A stretch of 64,000 nt of DNA from Cucumis sativus (taxonomy: Eukaryota > Streptophyta > Magnoliopsida > Cucurbitales > Cucurbitaceae): NCBI RefSeq assembly GCF_000004075.3, contig NC_026657.2, positions 37,124,732 to 37,188,731 of the forward strand. Reading direction: 5' to 3'. Made by a program: the position numbers and the translations under genes. This document shows, piece by piece, positions 12,620 through 24,300 of this stretch (position 1 is the first letter of the stretch; every line of letters starts with the position of its first letter). The notes under the pieces were generated by a model. It had not been told where the DNA came from, did no database searches, and was given only the letters and a program-made list of their open reading frames with translations.

Positions 12620-14476
12620 TATATATTGGAAACACCCATATGAATATTTTAATAAGTTTAACAGAGTTGAAGATAACAAACAGGAATAACTGAAGCTGAA
12701 AAGGAATAACAAGAAATACTCACACTTGAGCTGAATGTGACACTAATCTTCTCGATTATGTCAACAAAAATTTCCTCTCTTTTTCTACCTCCAGGCTCAT
12801 TTGCAACCACAGACTTAGTAACAGCTGTACCTGGCATCCGTTTGCTCCCTTGCTTCAATGAGACAAGTAGAAAAAGTCTAATAAAGAAACAGTAAGGCAT
12901 AAAACTGAGAAAGATTGTCATGTAGTATAGAAAATACCACAAAAATGGAAGCAGGACCCAGGGGTGGCAAGCGTGCAGCATCAACCACAATTGGCTCATT
13001 AAATACATATGACTTCAGAACCTCAGTTGAAGTTGTTTGTACATAACCAAAATCCTAACAATTAAAAACCATATAACAAAATGCACATGTTTAAAATTTA
13101 GCGTGTTTACTATTGCAGAACATATTTTCTAAACAACAGTAATAAGGCCATGAGGCATTTAAAAGAAAAACTTAACCACCAGATAGAAAAAAATAAATGA
13201 TTTTCAATAAAATATGCTAGGGCAAATCTAGTGGTTGATTTGTCAAATCCTGAAAAGGAATAGGGAGATAACAAACTTACAATAACTTCATCTAGCAACT
13301 CGTACACAAGAACAAAATTTCTCCTGAGGGAATCTTCATTGAGAACCCCAAGGTAATCTTTGATGACACGTGCAATTCTTTGAAGAAGTTCAAGAACAAG
13401 AGAAGGCGATGCATTAATCCTTGTTGTAGCAACAAATAACAGTCCTACAACCTTCACGTGAAAGTAGTTTACACCATCCAAATTCTGCCATCAAAGAAAG
13501 ATGACCCAAAAAATTTTAAAACTCGAAAAATATGAGAAAGAAGTTGTATGATCAACCTATTTCCAAGAAGACAAGTCAGTAAACTACACCAAGAAGCATA
13601 CAAGTCAATAGCTTTAATGCATAATATTGTGTTTATTGTAACGAATATTTTGGCATACGTTGAACTCAATGTCTTAGTGAGATGCACAAAGCCCATGGCC
13701 TGCACAAACTAGTGAAATCAATGGAACTACATGCACAAAGATATCATTCATTTACTTGCTACCAAGAAAAACATAAAACTTAATGGATTGCACTCAATGT
13801 CCAATCGGAAAGAAATAGTCAATAGCTTACAACAAAAGCTGGTGGAATGCAAGGAACAGATGAATGTATATCATAGATATCATAAAAGCTACAAAACAGA
13901 AGGTAGGAAACACTTCTTCTTATTGAGAAAATCAGAAACAAAAGTTTAACAACTGCTTTTAATTTGAATCTACAATTCCAAATTCTAACATTTTCCAGTG
14001 AGTATGCAGCAGACAAGATGCCAGTAGACTACCACGCAGTCAACACCAGAAAATACCTACAAAGACAGGTGGCGCATCTCCTTCTCCATCTTCCTTCCAG
14101 AATTTTACTTTTCGGAAAAAGATCTCAGCACTTCCTTTCGGAACTTCGCCACGATCTGCATGCATTTAACAATAATCACAACATATTGAAGAAAAATGAT
14201 TCACCGTATCAGATTGTAGACGAATATCAGTTCAAACAACAAAAATAGCATCCTTAACTACAAGGTTTTAGACTTATTTAGCACGTCACGCCATTCTGAT
14301 TCAGAATAGATAACGTGAAAGAAAACAGTATGAAAATCGAGACGAAAACCGATGCAATTCAAAGAAGGGGAGGAGAAAAATCTAAAACACATCAGATCTG
14401 GAGAGAAAAAAAACTTACAATCTCGGAATACAATATTGTCGCCTCTTTGCGAGAGCACGAAAAACTGGGAAATCAT
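7309..14476 (-). CDS. AP-4 complex subunit mu (13 exons)
   Basis: This is the medium chain of the AP-4 adaptor, which selects tyrosine-motif cargo at the trans-Golgi network. Exons in transcript order: 14419-14476, 14061-14155, 13281-13484, 12941-13054, 12724-12852, 10322-10448, 8952-9055, 8759-8863, 8590-8684, 8358-8445, 7646-7706, 7491-7564, 7309-7407. They sum to 1353 bp and 450 aa, with every phase consistent. The N-terminus MISQFFVLSQRGDNIVFRDY begins the longin-like domain (to about residue 140). The mu-homology domain follows, with blocks such as REEIFVDIIEKISVTFSSSG, QMKSYLTGNPEI and YNPYRWVRYVTQANSYVARL at the C-terminus. The start is the ATG at 14476; an upstream TTG is not used. 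Intron 12 begins with GC (CAG/GCACGT), a GC-AG intron. Intron 5 (2.3 kb) is swollen by foreign DNA. No stop or frameshift is present. Confidence 0.95.
11030..12420. other. GC-richer block inside AP4M intron 5, possible mitochondrial insertion
   Basis: This block has visibly higher GC (roughly mid-forties percent by eye) than the AT-rich flanks. It has balanced base use and many short open frames, but none encodes a recognised protein. That texture is typical of plant mitochondrial intergenic DNA inserted in the nucleus. No mitochondrial gene was recognised, so the origin is a hypothesis. The edges are approximate. Confidence 0.35.
12586..12626. repeat. (AT)n microsatellite in AP4M intron 5
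   Basis: About 40 bases of nearly pure AT dinucleotide repeat, with a small ACAC interruption near 12611. Confidence 0.9.
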
Positions 14477-14634
14477 GGCCAATAAGTCAGCAACGGCTGT
14501 TGAGATTATAAAAAATCAGTACGTCTCCGATTCACAGAGACTAAGGAACATGAAGGAACTCAACCGGATGGGAGACTTTCCGAGCACTCCCTCGGGAAGA
14601 AATTAGACACGAACCTGCTTGCCTTTTGCCACAT

Positions 14635-14725
14635 CACGTGCAAATCACGTGACCAACAAAATAAAATTGGGCCGATAATTTTAAGCCTTTATCTCTCCAG
14701 CCCATTTTATCACTGTGGGCCGGTG
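14635..14725 (-). promoter_or_regulatory. AP4M promoter elements: two G-boxes and site II motifs
   Basis: Two perfect CACGTG G-boxes (14635-14640 and 14646-14651) lie 11 bases apart, 160-175 bases upstream of the AP4M start codon. They are followed by three GGCCCA/TGGGCC-type site II motifs between about 14668 and 14721. Site II motifs bind TCP factors in plant housekeeping promoters, and G-boxes bind bZIP or bHLH factors. The presence of the motifs is direct; their function is inferred. Confidence 0.55.
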
Positions 14726-14809
14726 GACTGAAACACTGCAAGAAGAAAGTTTCAAATATTGAAGGGTGGGTTGGGGAAGGGTTGGGTTACCGGCGTTAGG
14801 GTTATTATA

Positions 14810-15165
14810 AAACTAGTGTTATGATAAAATGTGTTTGAAAGAAGGGTTATGTGAGTAGGATTATGATAGTGTTATAATAAGATGTGTTTGGGGGAAAGGT
14901 TACGTGGGTAGTGTTATGATAGTTTTATGATAAAATGTGTTTGGGAGAATGATTATTTAGGTAGTGTTATGATAAGATGTATTTGGAGGAAGAGTTATTT
15001 AGGTAGTGTTATGATAAGATGTGTTTGGGAAAAGAGTTATTTAAGTAGTGTTTTCATAGTGTTATGATAAGATGTGTTTGGGGGAAGTGTTATATGGGTA
15101 AGGTTATGATGGGTTTATAATAAGATGTGTTTGGGGGAAGGGTTATGTTGGTAGTGATGTGATGT
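14810..15165. repeat. Minisatellite with alternating unit lengths
   Basis: Seven degenerate tandem units each contain a core like GATGTGTTTGGG, at about 14830, 14881, 14935, 14976, 15019, 15072 and 15125. Spacing alternates between about 42 and 53 bases. The longer units carry an extra piece like TAGTGTTATGA. The array sits just upstream of the AP4M promoter motifs. Confidence 0.85.
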
Positions 15166-15486
15166 ATTTAGTTTTTGTAATTAATTTTTTTTATGAAATT
15201 TAAAATCCAATAGCCAAAGTGAATAATTTTTTTGTTTACCAAATCGTCTGACGTTGTGTGAAGCAATGAACCTAATTTGTGCATTGGTAACGCCCATATG
15301 AACTAGTTGGCGATTATTTTTTACGTTTGATTATATTCATAATTTCAATTATTTTTTGTGACTCACCACGTAAAATTGGAAACATGAATGCAAATATATA
15401 TATAAAAAGGAAATAAACTAATCCATACATAACTGCATTAAATAAACATGAATAATCGAAACTAAAAACATGAAAGTTTAAAGTCA

Positions 15487-16330
15487 CTACAAGGTGCTAA
15501 CTTTGTCCGTGGAAGGTAAAAGAAACAAACAGGTAGCGCCTTGTAGGATCACTGTGTAGTAATCAAGCTTCTCGTCTTCTGCCAATTTGAGGAAACCCTT
15601 CATGTCAGCTAACTTTTTCATCAGTATTCAATTACATTGCACCATGTCCAACCTAGTTAGCTCAGGTATGGCACGCAATGCTCGAACGACAGCCCTACGG
15701 GTAGTGCTTTCATTCTCAAGTGCCAAACGCGACCACTCTACAATGAGCCTCAGATGGTCGGTTTGGCAGGCCATGACATCCTGAATGACATCAATTGTTT
15801 CCAAATTCAGCCCTCCCCACTTTCACTTTGAGCCATTCGAACACGTTCTAGAATCGCTTGCTCGACTAGATCGTGCGATGTCATCAGGGGACATGTTAAA
15901 CCCATGGCTGGACAGGGAAGGAATTTTCATATCGTTAAGATCCACGTGCGCAAAATCCTCAAACTCGGGCAGAATGTTCAACTCGACATCGGCAAAGGAC
16001 TCCGCACGCGCTCCCGTTGCCCAATATTTTCCAAAGACGTAGGACAATTCTTTGTAAAATGGGAATGATCTGTTAAGGAGCCCTTTGGCCGCAGGATGAG
16101 ACTGCATACTTGAACAAAAATTGCATACATGAGACTAGTGTCATATCTTAGTAGAAATTAATAACATTGTACAATTATATTTTTCACATACCCCGCGAAT
16201 CAAGGCAGGACTCAAATTCTTTGACCCATGTGTGGAACAAGAAAATCAAGCCTGACCCAGTTGTCGAACAAGTCTTTCTCAGCAACTATGCAATTTGCAT
16301 CCTCATTCCAGCTGAACCCATTGCATGAGG
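15487..16330 (-). pseudogene. Myb/SANT-like protein of PIF/Harbinger type, decayed
   Basis: On the minus strand an open stretch begins near 16330 (NGFSWNEDANCIVAEKDLF) and passes HPAAKGLLNRSFPFYKEL and YVFGKYWATGARAESFADVE. It then reaches the C-terminal helical part ETIDVIQDVM, RALRAIPELTRLDMVQC, LMKKLADMKGFLKLAEDEK and a stop at 15487. This matches the Myb/SANT-like family linked to PIF/Harbinger transposons and its relatives (L10-interacting-MYB-like). The first block is offset from the second by a frame or intron. Two internal stops, after GSK near 15826 and after VQCN near 15628, both look like CGA-to-TGA changes. The N-terminal Myb region proper was not found, and no Harbinger nuclease is nearby. 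Confidence 0.7.
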
Positions 16331-16339
16331 GTTCCCGCA

Positions 16340-17930
16340 TTTATGCAATTGTTTGGTAGGAGGAAAAGCAGACAAATATAATTTTCGAAAAAAAATATTA
16401 TTTGTTAATCAAATTATCATATGACTACATGATACGAAAACTTAACAAATTGAAGTTAGAAACCCTCTTGGAATGAGAATCCCTAATTCTCAAAGGCTAA
16501 AACTTAATTCATCGCCCAAACCTCATTAAAACAACCTAAATAGTAAAACTTAAACCTTCCAATAAAAAAACATATTACCCCGTAAAAATACTAAACGTAC
16601 TTATATAAAAATTTATTAAGTACAATTTAGTTAATAATTTGATACCTGAAAAAGTTTACATCACAATATATGATTTGATATAAGTGCACCTAATTTTTGT
16701 TAGGATTAGTTTTTTTTATGTGAAAGGCATAAAATATCTTTTACCAATAAAGTATCCACAATACCAAACTACTTAATTTAAATCGGTAAAATGAATTATT
16801 ATTTTGTAAGCATCCTTTTGATCCAAGAAGAACCTTCTTTCCAAAGCCTCTTTTGAAAAAAAAAAATATAAATATATGTAGATGATTTAAAATGAATTAA
16901 TTGTTGAAACTTGCAAATAGGAATGTCAAAGAGCAGCTAGGCTTTTCTTGGAGTAAAACCTAACAGAAAACAGAATAAACGGTTGCCAAAAATAAAATTA
17001 AGGAATATGATTCTGGTGAAGAGGGTAGCTAAGTTGCAAACCCAAATTTTGGATTCCGAGGAATCCAAATCTTGAAAGCATATAATTTCTTTCTTTTTTA
17101 TAAAGAAAAAAGAAAAGTTGTTGATATCTTTCTCTTTAATTAAGTTATTATACAAAATAAAAATGTAGAAAAAGAAAAGAAAAAGAAAACAAAAGGTAAA
17201 ATGGACGACAGTCAAAGACTGGCTTTTGCAAAAGTATGAGTGTGTAGAGAGCACATTGTTGAAAAGAAATTAAAACAACCTTGGTGGTGGATATTATTCT
17301 GCTTCCTTTTCTTTGTTCCACATGGCCTAATTTTAAAGCCACCACTTGGACTTGCAACATAGCCGCTAGTAGCATGGGGTGAATATATCTCTCAAATTGT
17401 GAACAATCAGATTCATAAACTCACAAATTTACCCATCAATTCATCACTATAGTTTCTTTTTTATTTGTTTACCTTCGTTTCATCTAAATACTTCCTTCCA
17501 TTTCCAATAACTGTCTTCACTATATATCCATTATATTTTATTTATTTACTCAACAATTAATGTGTAGTGTTTGTCACATTTCCAACTGTTCTTCATTTAA
17601 ACAATGTACCTGTTACATAAATAATATCATGTAAATTAAAAAATACATAATTTTCATATAGACCCAAGAGAATCTAAATTCAACATTCCATGTTAAAAGT
17701 CTCTTTAATATAACTTTATTCATTCAAGTATTTGACTTTGATGAGTAATTGCTAATGTGAGGGAACATATTACCCTTCCTATGGAGCAACACCCTGATCT
17801 ACACAAGATGACAAAAGCTACACTTTGTAGAAAAGAACTTAACTGAAATAAATTTATAAAAAAAGAGCAAAGTGTCTTAAGAGAACATTGTTCTAAATTT
17901 ATAAAAATTTATAATTCACCAAAAAAAAAC
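16340..17930. other. AT-rich intergenic DNA
   Basis: No supported gene. A minus-strand open frame at 16937-17375 is phenylalanine-rich low complexity and matches no family. Confidence 0.4.
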
Positions 17931-18080
17931 TTAATCTTTTGGATTGAGTCGGTGATTTAAGATGATATAAAAGCATATTGATTCAAGATGTCCTAGGTTC
18001 AAGCCTCTACGTTGTTAATTTACTCTTCAATTAAAGTTGATTTTCACTTGTTACACATTTCTTTATATTTCAAGCCTACA
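17930..18080 (+). repeat. SINE/retroelement-like fragment with a box B motif
   Basis: A dispersed-repeat-like segment contains GGTTCAAGCCT near 17997, resembling the RNA polymerase III box B of tRNA-derived SINEs, after a weak box A-like TTGAGTCGGTGA. This is tentative; it could also be part of another retroelement. Confidence 0.3.
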
Positions 18081-18505
18081 AGTGTGAGGGACATTATTCA
18101 TATACAACTCCTATAGCACGCCCCCTAATTCATATATCTCAACCACATATCATGCTTGCATTTTCGAAAGGCTCACCATTTGCCTTTAGCATTTGAGATT
18201 TTATGGAAATAGGGGCATGACTGCAATGCCATTTATGAAGAACAAAAACTCTCTCTACATATCAAAATTGTCTACTTGTTGCATGAATCCCCATTCTTTT
18301 ATTTTGTGTTAACTAATACTTACAAATTTCACCTATCTTTATATATTGTTTCCTTCAATTACATAGAAAATAAGTATTTAAAAATATTATAATAGATATA
18401 TCTTGTTTTTGAAAAAATAATGTTAGGTAGCACCCTGTAACTAAGACAGTTGAATGTTGAGATTTATGTCTTCAAACTCATGATTGGTTAAAGATGTTGT
18501 TATTA

Positions 18506-18620
18506 TTTGTAATTCTATTATTTGATGTTGAGTTTTATGCCTCTCTATATGATTTGTAATTCTATTATTTGATGTTGAGTTTTATGTCTCTCTATATGAT
18601 TTGTAATTCTATTATTTGAT
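18506..18620. repeat. 47-bp tandem repeat, 2.4 copies
   Basis: Two nearly identical 47-base units start at 18506 and 18553, and a partial third starts at 18600. Each begins TTTGTAATTCTATTATTTGA. The units differ by one C/T change, so the duplication is recent. Confidence 0.9.
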
Positions 18621-19970
18621 AAAAACGTTGAAATATAGTTCACTAAATTATTATTAAATAAGAGATTTGGTTAGCGTTAAAAACTTATAATCTAACAAAT
18701 AAGGTTCAATTGACTATAGTACGAGTACTTGAGTTTTATGTAGAAACATAAATGTAGATCAAATTCGATTAAAGTTGTTTATTAGTTAGATTAAATTAAA
18801 TTAAAGAGGAGTATCGGTAATTTTATTAGTAAAGAGGTTTTATTTTACCTAAATTTTATGAAAGATAATAATTTAGTAGTTGCATGCATCTAGCATCTAG
18901 TAGCATACTTAAAAATACTTAGAATTTTTGGTTTGTTACTTAAACAAAGGGGTCTCACTCTCTCTTTTGATCGAAGAATGATTCGATTTAACAGTGGAAC
19001 TATAAATCAATTGTTCATTAGAGAATTAGTTGATGTCACTACATGAAAAATGACCTACCACGACACATTTAAAAGTTCTTAAGTTTAAAATGCTTGATAA
19101 TTTTTTGCAGTAATTGTATCGCTTGTAAAGATATGATTATCTATGATAAATTGAAAAAACTATCACAATAAGTATTTTCATGACGAAAAATAAATGCCAC
19201 ATATTCAATAGTATTAAAAAATAATGAATGTCATTATTTTATATCTTATGATAGATATTTTCATCAGTTCACACATATTCAAGTACTTATATGTAATTTT
19301 TTGCATACTGACGACTGTTATGAAATATCACAAATTTATATAATTTTTTTACATTAATAAGGAAATACATTAATTAAAGGTTGTTATTTCTTGCAGCCAT
19401 GTCATTACACAAACCAGTTCAATTATAAAGTACTTTTAATTACTTACCCATATGAAAATAAACAGTCAACACTTTAATATATATAAATTATCATACACTT
19501 TGTAATATTTGTACAAAAAGATTGACAAATAACCATTTTTGATAAAGAGTTTACAAGAATTTACATGTAGTAAAATATGATAGCTAGGTACATGACAATC
19601 CGAGTTTTAAATCCTTCGAAGGGAATAGTAGAGTTGAACATAATGAGAGTGCTACCATAACTTCATTACTCCAATAATTACGCGTCGAAAGGCACCTGCA
19701 CCTACATATGCCGATGGTTCCTAAAAGCATCCCCAGCCAGTTGCATTAAGGGTGTATTTCAATCAAATCCAACAAAAATCAAAACAAAGTTATTAATCTA
19801 AAACCACTTCTTAGCAATGACAAAATTTTCGTTTTTAGCATAAAATTAATCTCAAGTCATTAAGAAATCTCTTCAACTTTATTATAGAAAAAAGTATTAC
19901 GGAATTCCTTATATTTTGTTCGGTTAGCTCTTTTCAACATAAATTAGATAAGCAGGGAAACATGTTAACT
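18621..19970. other. AT-rich intergenic DNA
   Basis: No gene is recognised. It lies on the downstream side of the MRS2 fragment, and no further MRS2 exons could be read there. Confidence 0.4.
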
Positions 19971-19973
19971 TAC

Positions 19974-20299
19974 TCTAGTTAATTTGTTCAATGTACCATC
20001 AATTTGCATAAAGTAAGCCTGCAACAAAGCAACCTCCATTATAAACCTTCTTGAAAATTGAATAACCATAAACTATATGTATTATAATTACCTACAACAG
20101 CATTTCAAGTTCTTCAGTGTCGTCCTCGTCCCCACGTACAGTTGCAACACTTGCTCTTCTTGGGTAGGAGAAGCAAGAAACCAATTGGCAGGAGGAAAAC
20201 CAGTTACAGGAGAAGATGAGCTCATCTTTCTTAATAAGTACTAAAGGCCTGTCATATCTCATCAACGTCATCCAGTAATTGTTCAAGCTCATCTCTTAC
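19974..20299 (-). pseudogene. MRS2/CorA-type magnesium transporter fragment
   Basis: Two adjacent exons of an MRS2 magnesium channel survive. Exon A (20092-20299) starts after a CAG acceptor with VRDELEQLLDD, runs through broken frames (MSSSSPVTGFPPANWFLASP) and ends RASVATVRGDEDDTEELEML. Exon B (20018-19974) encodes AYFMQIDGTLNKLTR between good splice signals. Exon A has at least two frameshifts. Its last codon is TAG where the family has GAG just before the donor. The GMN motif and transmembrane helices are absent. Retained introns show it arose by DNA duplication, not by reverse transcription. Confidence 0.8.
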
Positions 20300-20900
20300 C
20301 TGTATTGAAAGAGAAAGATTGGAGCCACAAATAAAAAACTAGTTATAGTTATTTATTATTAATTTATCATCAATTTGTAAAAGAATTTAATTAATTATAT
20401 TGTTTTATTGTTTTATTAAAATAATTTATTAGAATTATTTAATTAAAGAAACGAATTTTAGAAATTAAAATTTTTGGATTTTAGAAATTCAATTTAAGAA
20501 TGTTAAAATTGTTGAGTTTATTCAAGCAATGGTGAATGGTGAATGAGGTAGTTGTTGCTTGGTGAGTTTGCCTTCTTCATCTTCAACCACAAATCCTACA
20601 TGCTTTAATGGCTGTTGGCTGTATAAATCTAAATACGAAAAAATGGATGTTTTTAAGGAAAAAAAGTAATATAGATGTGTAATTAAATTAGAAAAAGTTG
20701 GAAAATGTAAGATGTGAAATAAGAAGGGGCCGTAAAAGAAGAAGGCAGAAAGAAAAGAACAAGGCCAAATCGTGGAGGATTATGGGTGGGCCATCAAAAT
20801 CTGAGAATTGTCATTGATAATCCAGTTCAGCACTTAATTATTCTCGGTAATTGTAATGAATGATCATTTGAGAAATAATAATTAAGAATATATCAACATT
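20300..20900. other. Spacer upstream of the MRS2 fragment
   Basis: AT-rich and without an open frame of note. Further MRS2 exons were looked for on the minus strand but none is convincing. Confidence 0.4.
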
Positions 20901-20904
20901 TTAA

Positions 20905-21066
20905 AAAAATTGTAAATATAGCATAACTATCGTTGATAGACTTGTATCACTGATAGACTTGTATGATCTATCGGTGATAGACCAATTTTTACAACATGAT
21001 CTATTAGTGATAAACTCTATCATTGATAGATTTTGACAAATTTTGCTATATTTGCAAATTTTTTTA
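20905..21066. repeat. Foldback MITE-like palindromic repeat
   Basis: The termini AATTGTAAATATAGCA (near 20908) and TGCTATATTTGCAAATT (near 21044) are imperfect inverted repeats. Between them are alternating direct and inverted copies of TATC(A/G)(C/T)TGATAG-type words that can fold into a long hairpin. A shorter related piece is at 30966-31010. Such foldback repeats are common in cucurbit intergenic DNA, as far as I recall. Confidence 0.6.
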
Positions 21067-21189
21067 TAATGTTGCTATATACTTAATTATTTTGAATTTA
21101 ATTACTAAATTTGCAACTATCCCAATTATTTTACAGATTTGCTCTTCCACATTTCTACTTTAGTTCGCAACCTCACTTTCTACAAGAAT

Positions 21190-21370
21190 GCTTCTTTTAC
21201 CTTTAAGCTCGTTCAGATCTTAAGATCAATACAATATGTTTAGGCTTTCCTTAAGAGTGAGATCCCTCACACTCACCATATTTAGGCTCTCCTAACTACA
21301 ATATCCATATTGAACCCCTCCCGAGTTTTACAATAACTGCCGAACCAAAAGTCTCAACAACAAGACAAGC
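21190..21370 (-). repeat. LTR-retroelement fragment, related to 52590-52760
   Basis: Its reverse complement shares a long diverged stretch with 52590-52760: GAGACTTTTG, a TTCAATAT.GATATTGTA block, GAGCCTAAATAT, GGATCTCACTC and AAGCCTAA.CA.ATTGTATTGA in the same order. No coding capacity. Confidence 0.6.
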
Positions 21371-24300
21371 ATTTTCAAGAATAATACATGAAGGATGAGA
21401 TGTAGGCAAATCGTAAGCGCAAAATTAAAAATGAATAAGAACACCATATAAACATGACTTTTTTTTAGAATAAATATTATTTACAGGAGAATAAAAAAAG
21501 CAGATGCTGCATAATAATAAATAATTCACGAAATTTGCAAATCACTCATTCATGTATGGTAGGAAAAGTAGACCAGTTGTAACATTGTATGCTCAAATTT
21601 TATCATTAATAAAATAAATGAAAATAGTGATTATTTATGAGGTGGTAGCATTGTCTCTTCTTGGAAGGATGTTGTTTGATTTATAAAGTTGTTTTGAACC
21701 TAGTGTTTAGTGTTTCTCTCCTCGTTAATTAGGAGTTTTTTTCTTTCATATTGGTTGGTTCTTTTTTCATGTTTGCCTAAATAAAATCTATTCTCCCACA
21801 CCCCATATATATTTGTGAAAATAGAAGATTTAGAAAAAGTATAAATCTCATTTTTCAACCTCATATAAGTCTTTCTTGGAAGAAGAAAATTTTGCTATAA
21901 ATTGCCCCCACACATCACTTTAGCCTCCTCCATCCACTCTAACCATTTTTCTCTCTTTATTATTTTTTTTTTCTTTTTGCTTTTTGCTATTAAGTTTATG
22001 AACTGTTTTTTCATTCTTTTACCCTTAATTTTGAATTTAATTTTTATATAGCTTTTGATCTTTATAATTTACCTTTTTTACATTAAATACTAGGTTTTAG
22101 TTATTGATATTAATATAGTCTTTTAATTGATTTTGCATGAATAGTTTAAAATTAATTTGTCTTTTCCGAATCATAACTATGGCTAAAAATATAACATTTT
22201 ATAGTTTAAAAAGCAAATAAAACTTAAATTTAAAATTGGAGTGTAAAATATAACATGACGAAATAAAAATTAGACACGAAAGGGTTGTATTTTTCTCATT
22301 TTTTTCAAATTACTTTTTAGGAGTACACACTCATTGTTATCTCTCTTTCAATTTTTCTTCCCTTTTTTTCATTTCTCAGTGCTTATTTTCTATTTTCAAA
22401 GAAAAACAAAACGTTTTTGGTTGTTATCTCGTTTTACTTGAACAAAAATATACCATTTAGTAACTTTGTTTTTTTACTTTCTAAAAGTTTCTTTTTCTCT
22501 ATTAGAGTTAGCGTTCTCTTTTACCATAGATATCTATTATATAGTTTTGTTATACACTGGTTGCCTTATACTTTTATGCTAAGCTTTTATCACATTCAAT
22601 TCCTCCTTTCCCTATCTTTTTGTCTTTTTCATTATTTAACAATTATGTGAGTGAGATACCAAAACAAATCACCGTCATTAAAGGTGGTCAATTGAATTAT
22701 ATTCTATTGATTTTTACTAAGTTCGACATTTATCATTCGATTTCTTTGAGTAAATAAAAAGCTCTCATACATATTGTGATGAAAAACAAGTTGAACTTCT
22801 CGTGAAAGCAATGAGTTTATAATTAGGAAAATGAATTAAGATCCACTACAATAAATTAAACATTCAAATACACATAGAGACAGTGACAATAATAGTAGAG
22901 AGGGAAAGAGGAAAAAACATTTATGATAAAGCTAAAATCGTATATTATTTTACGGAAAAAAAAAAAGAAGTATCTCGTATGTAATGATGTATTTACAAAG
23001 AAATTGATCTAGGATTTATTTCAACCTTTTTAGGATTAGAAATCTTATTGGATCAAGCATGAATTGACACTCGAGCTTTATTTAATTTGAAATCAAGTTC
23101 TCCCGATACACATTATCCCGAAAAAACACCTTATTATAAGTAAAAGGTATTTCAAAGTTGCTATCAAGTGGGCTAGCTTAGCTCTTATAAAGCTAGCAAA
23201 TACCAAACTTTTATAAAGAGGAAAGAGTGGCCTATCCTATGGAGATTTGTCCAGTTTCTTTAGGGCACTAGAGACTCGTTAAGGTTGCCTTGCCTCAGTG
23301 CCCCAAGATGAGAAATAACTTTTAATGCCTCTGTCCCTTTGCCTTGTCCTCTTGCACTATCTTTTTATCTTTTTATACAAAAAATGCATATTTCTTAACC
23401 CACATATGCTTATTTTAGCTAGTGGGGAATACTACTCTTTTTTGGGATTGTTTTTTCACTCTTTCAAAATATTCAAAAACCAAAAAAATAAATAATAAAA
23501 TAATAAAAAAAACTTGCAACCACCACCTAAACTTTCACTATCCCATTGAAATAATTGAGCAAAACTTTGTGTTTTTTGGAAACCTATATTAAATGTATGC
23601 AGAAATTTGTAAAAGAAAAAAGCCCTTTATTTATTTATTTTTATATGGATCTCTTGAATTGTACCTAAATCAAGAAAAGATATATATGGTTTTTTCTTTT
23701 ACCTTTTAGAGATAGATTTTGATGCAAACAATCCTGTTCATCCACATCCCACTATCAAGACTTGCTCATTTTAATATCTCTCCTTTTATGTCAAAAAATA
23801 GATCAATAAGAGAGAGTCTAGTACTTGTTTATTGTCTAACAAACTTTAAGCTAAGGACCCATGTGTTACTAAGAGGTACCAAAGAAGACAAAAGTTTGAT
23901 GGGGGTGAGAAATGCAAGTTGATAAATTAATGGTGAAAGATATTGCAATCCTTTTTCCCCCTTTCATCTTTTTAGGCTTTTCTTCAGTGTAATGAAGGAT
24001 ATTGGAGGATATCCCTACTTGGAACTTTCATAATTAAATTAATTAAATTCAAATTAAATATTTGGTGCAAATAAATTATATTTTAAATATATAATATTAT
24101 ACCGACTTGGTAAATGGTAATACTCAATATTCGATTTTGCCTTACTACACTATTTTTAAATAGTCCATTTTAGTTCTTTTTCAAACTTTCATATATTGTA
24201 TTCTACTTCTTAAACACTGTCTAAAGTTATCATAGGTGTTGGTCTTTTTAATTTTGAGTATATAAACCAACTTCAGCCTAATTGATTTCTCTTTTTTCTT

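Noticed and set aside
13731..14248. Plus-strand frames of 72 and 94 codons
   Set aside because: They overlap AP4M introns and exon 2 antisense, and no protein character is visible.
14810..15165. CRISPR-like spaced repeats
   Set aside because: Units are diverged, spacers are not unique, and the DNA is plant nuclear; it is a minisatellite.
16937..17375. Two minus-strand open frames of 75 and 105 codons
   Set aside because: Phenylalanine-rich low complexity without splice-supported extension or a recognised domain.
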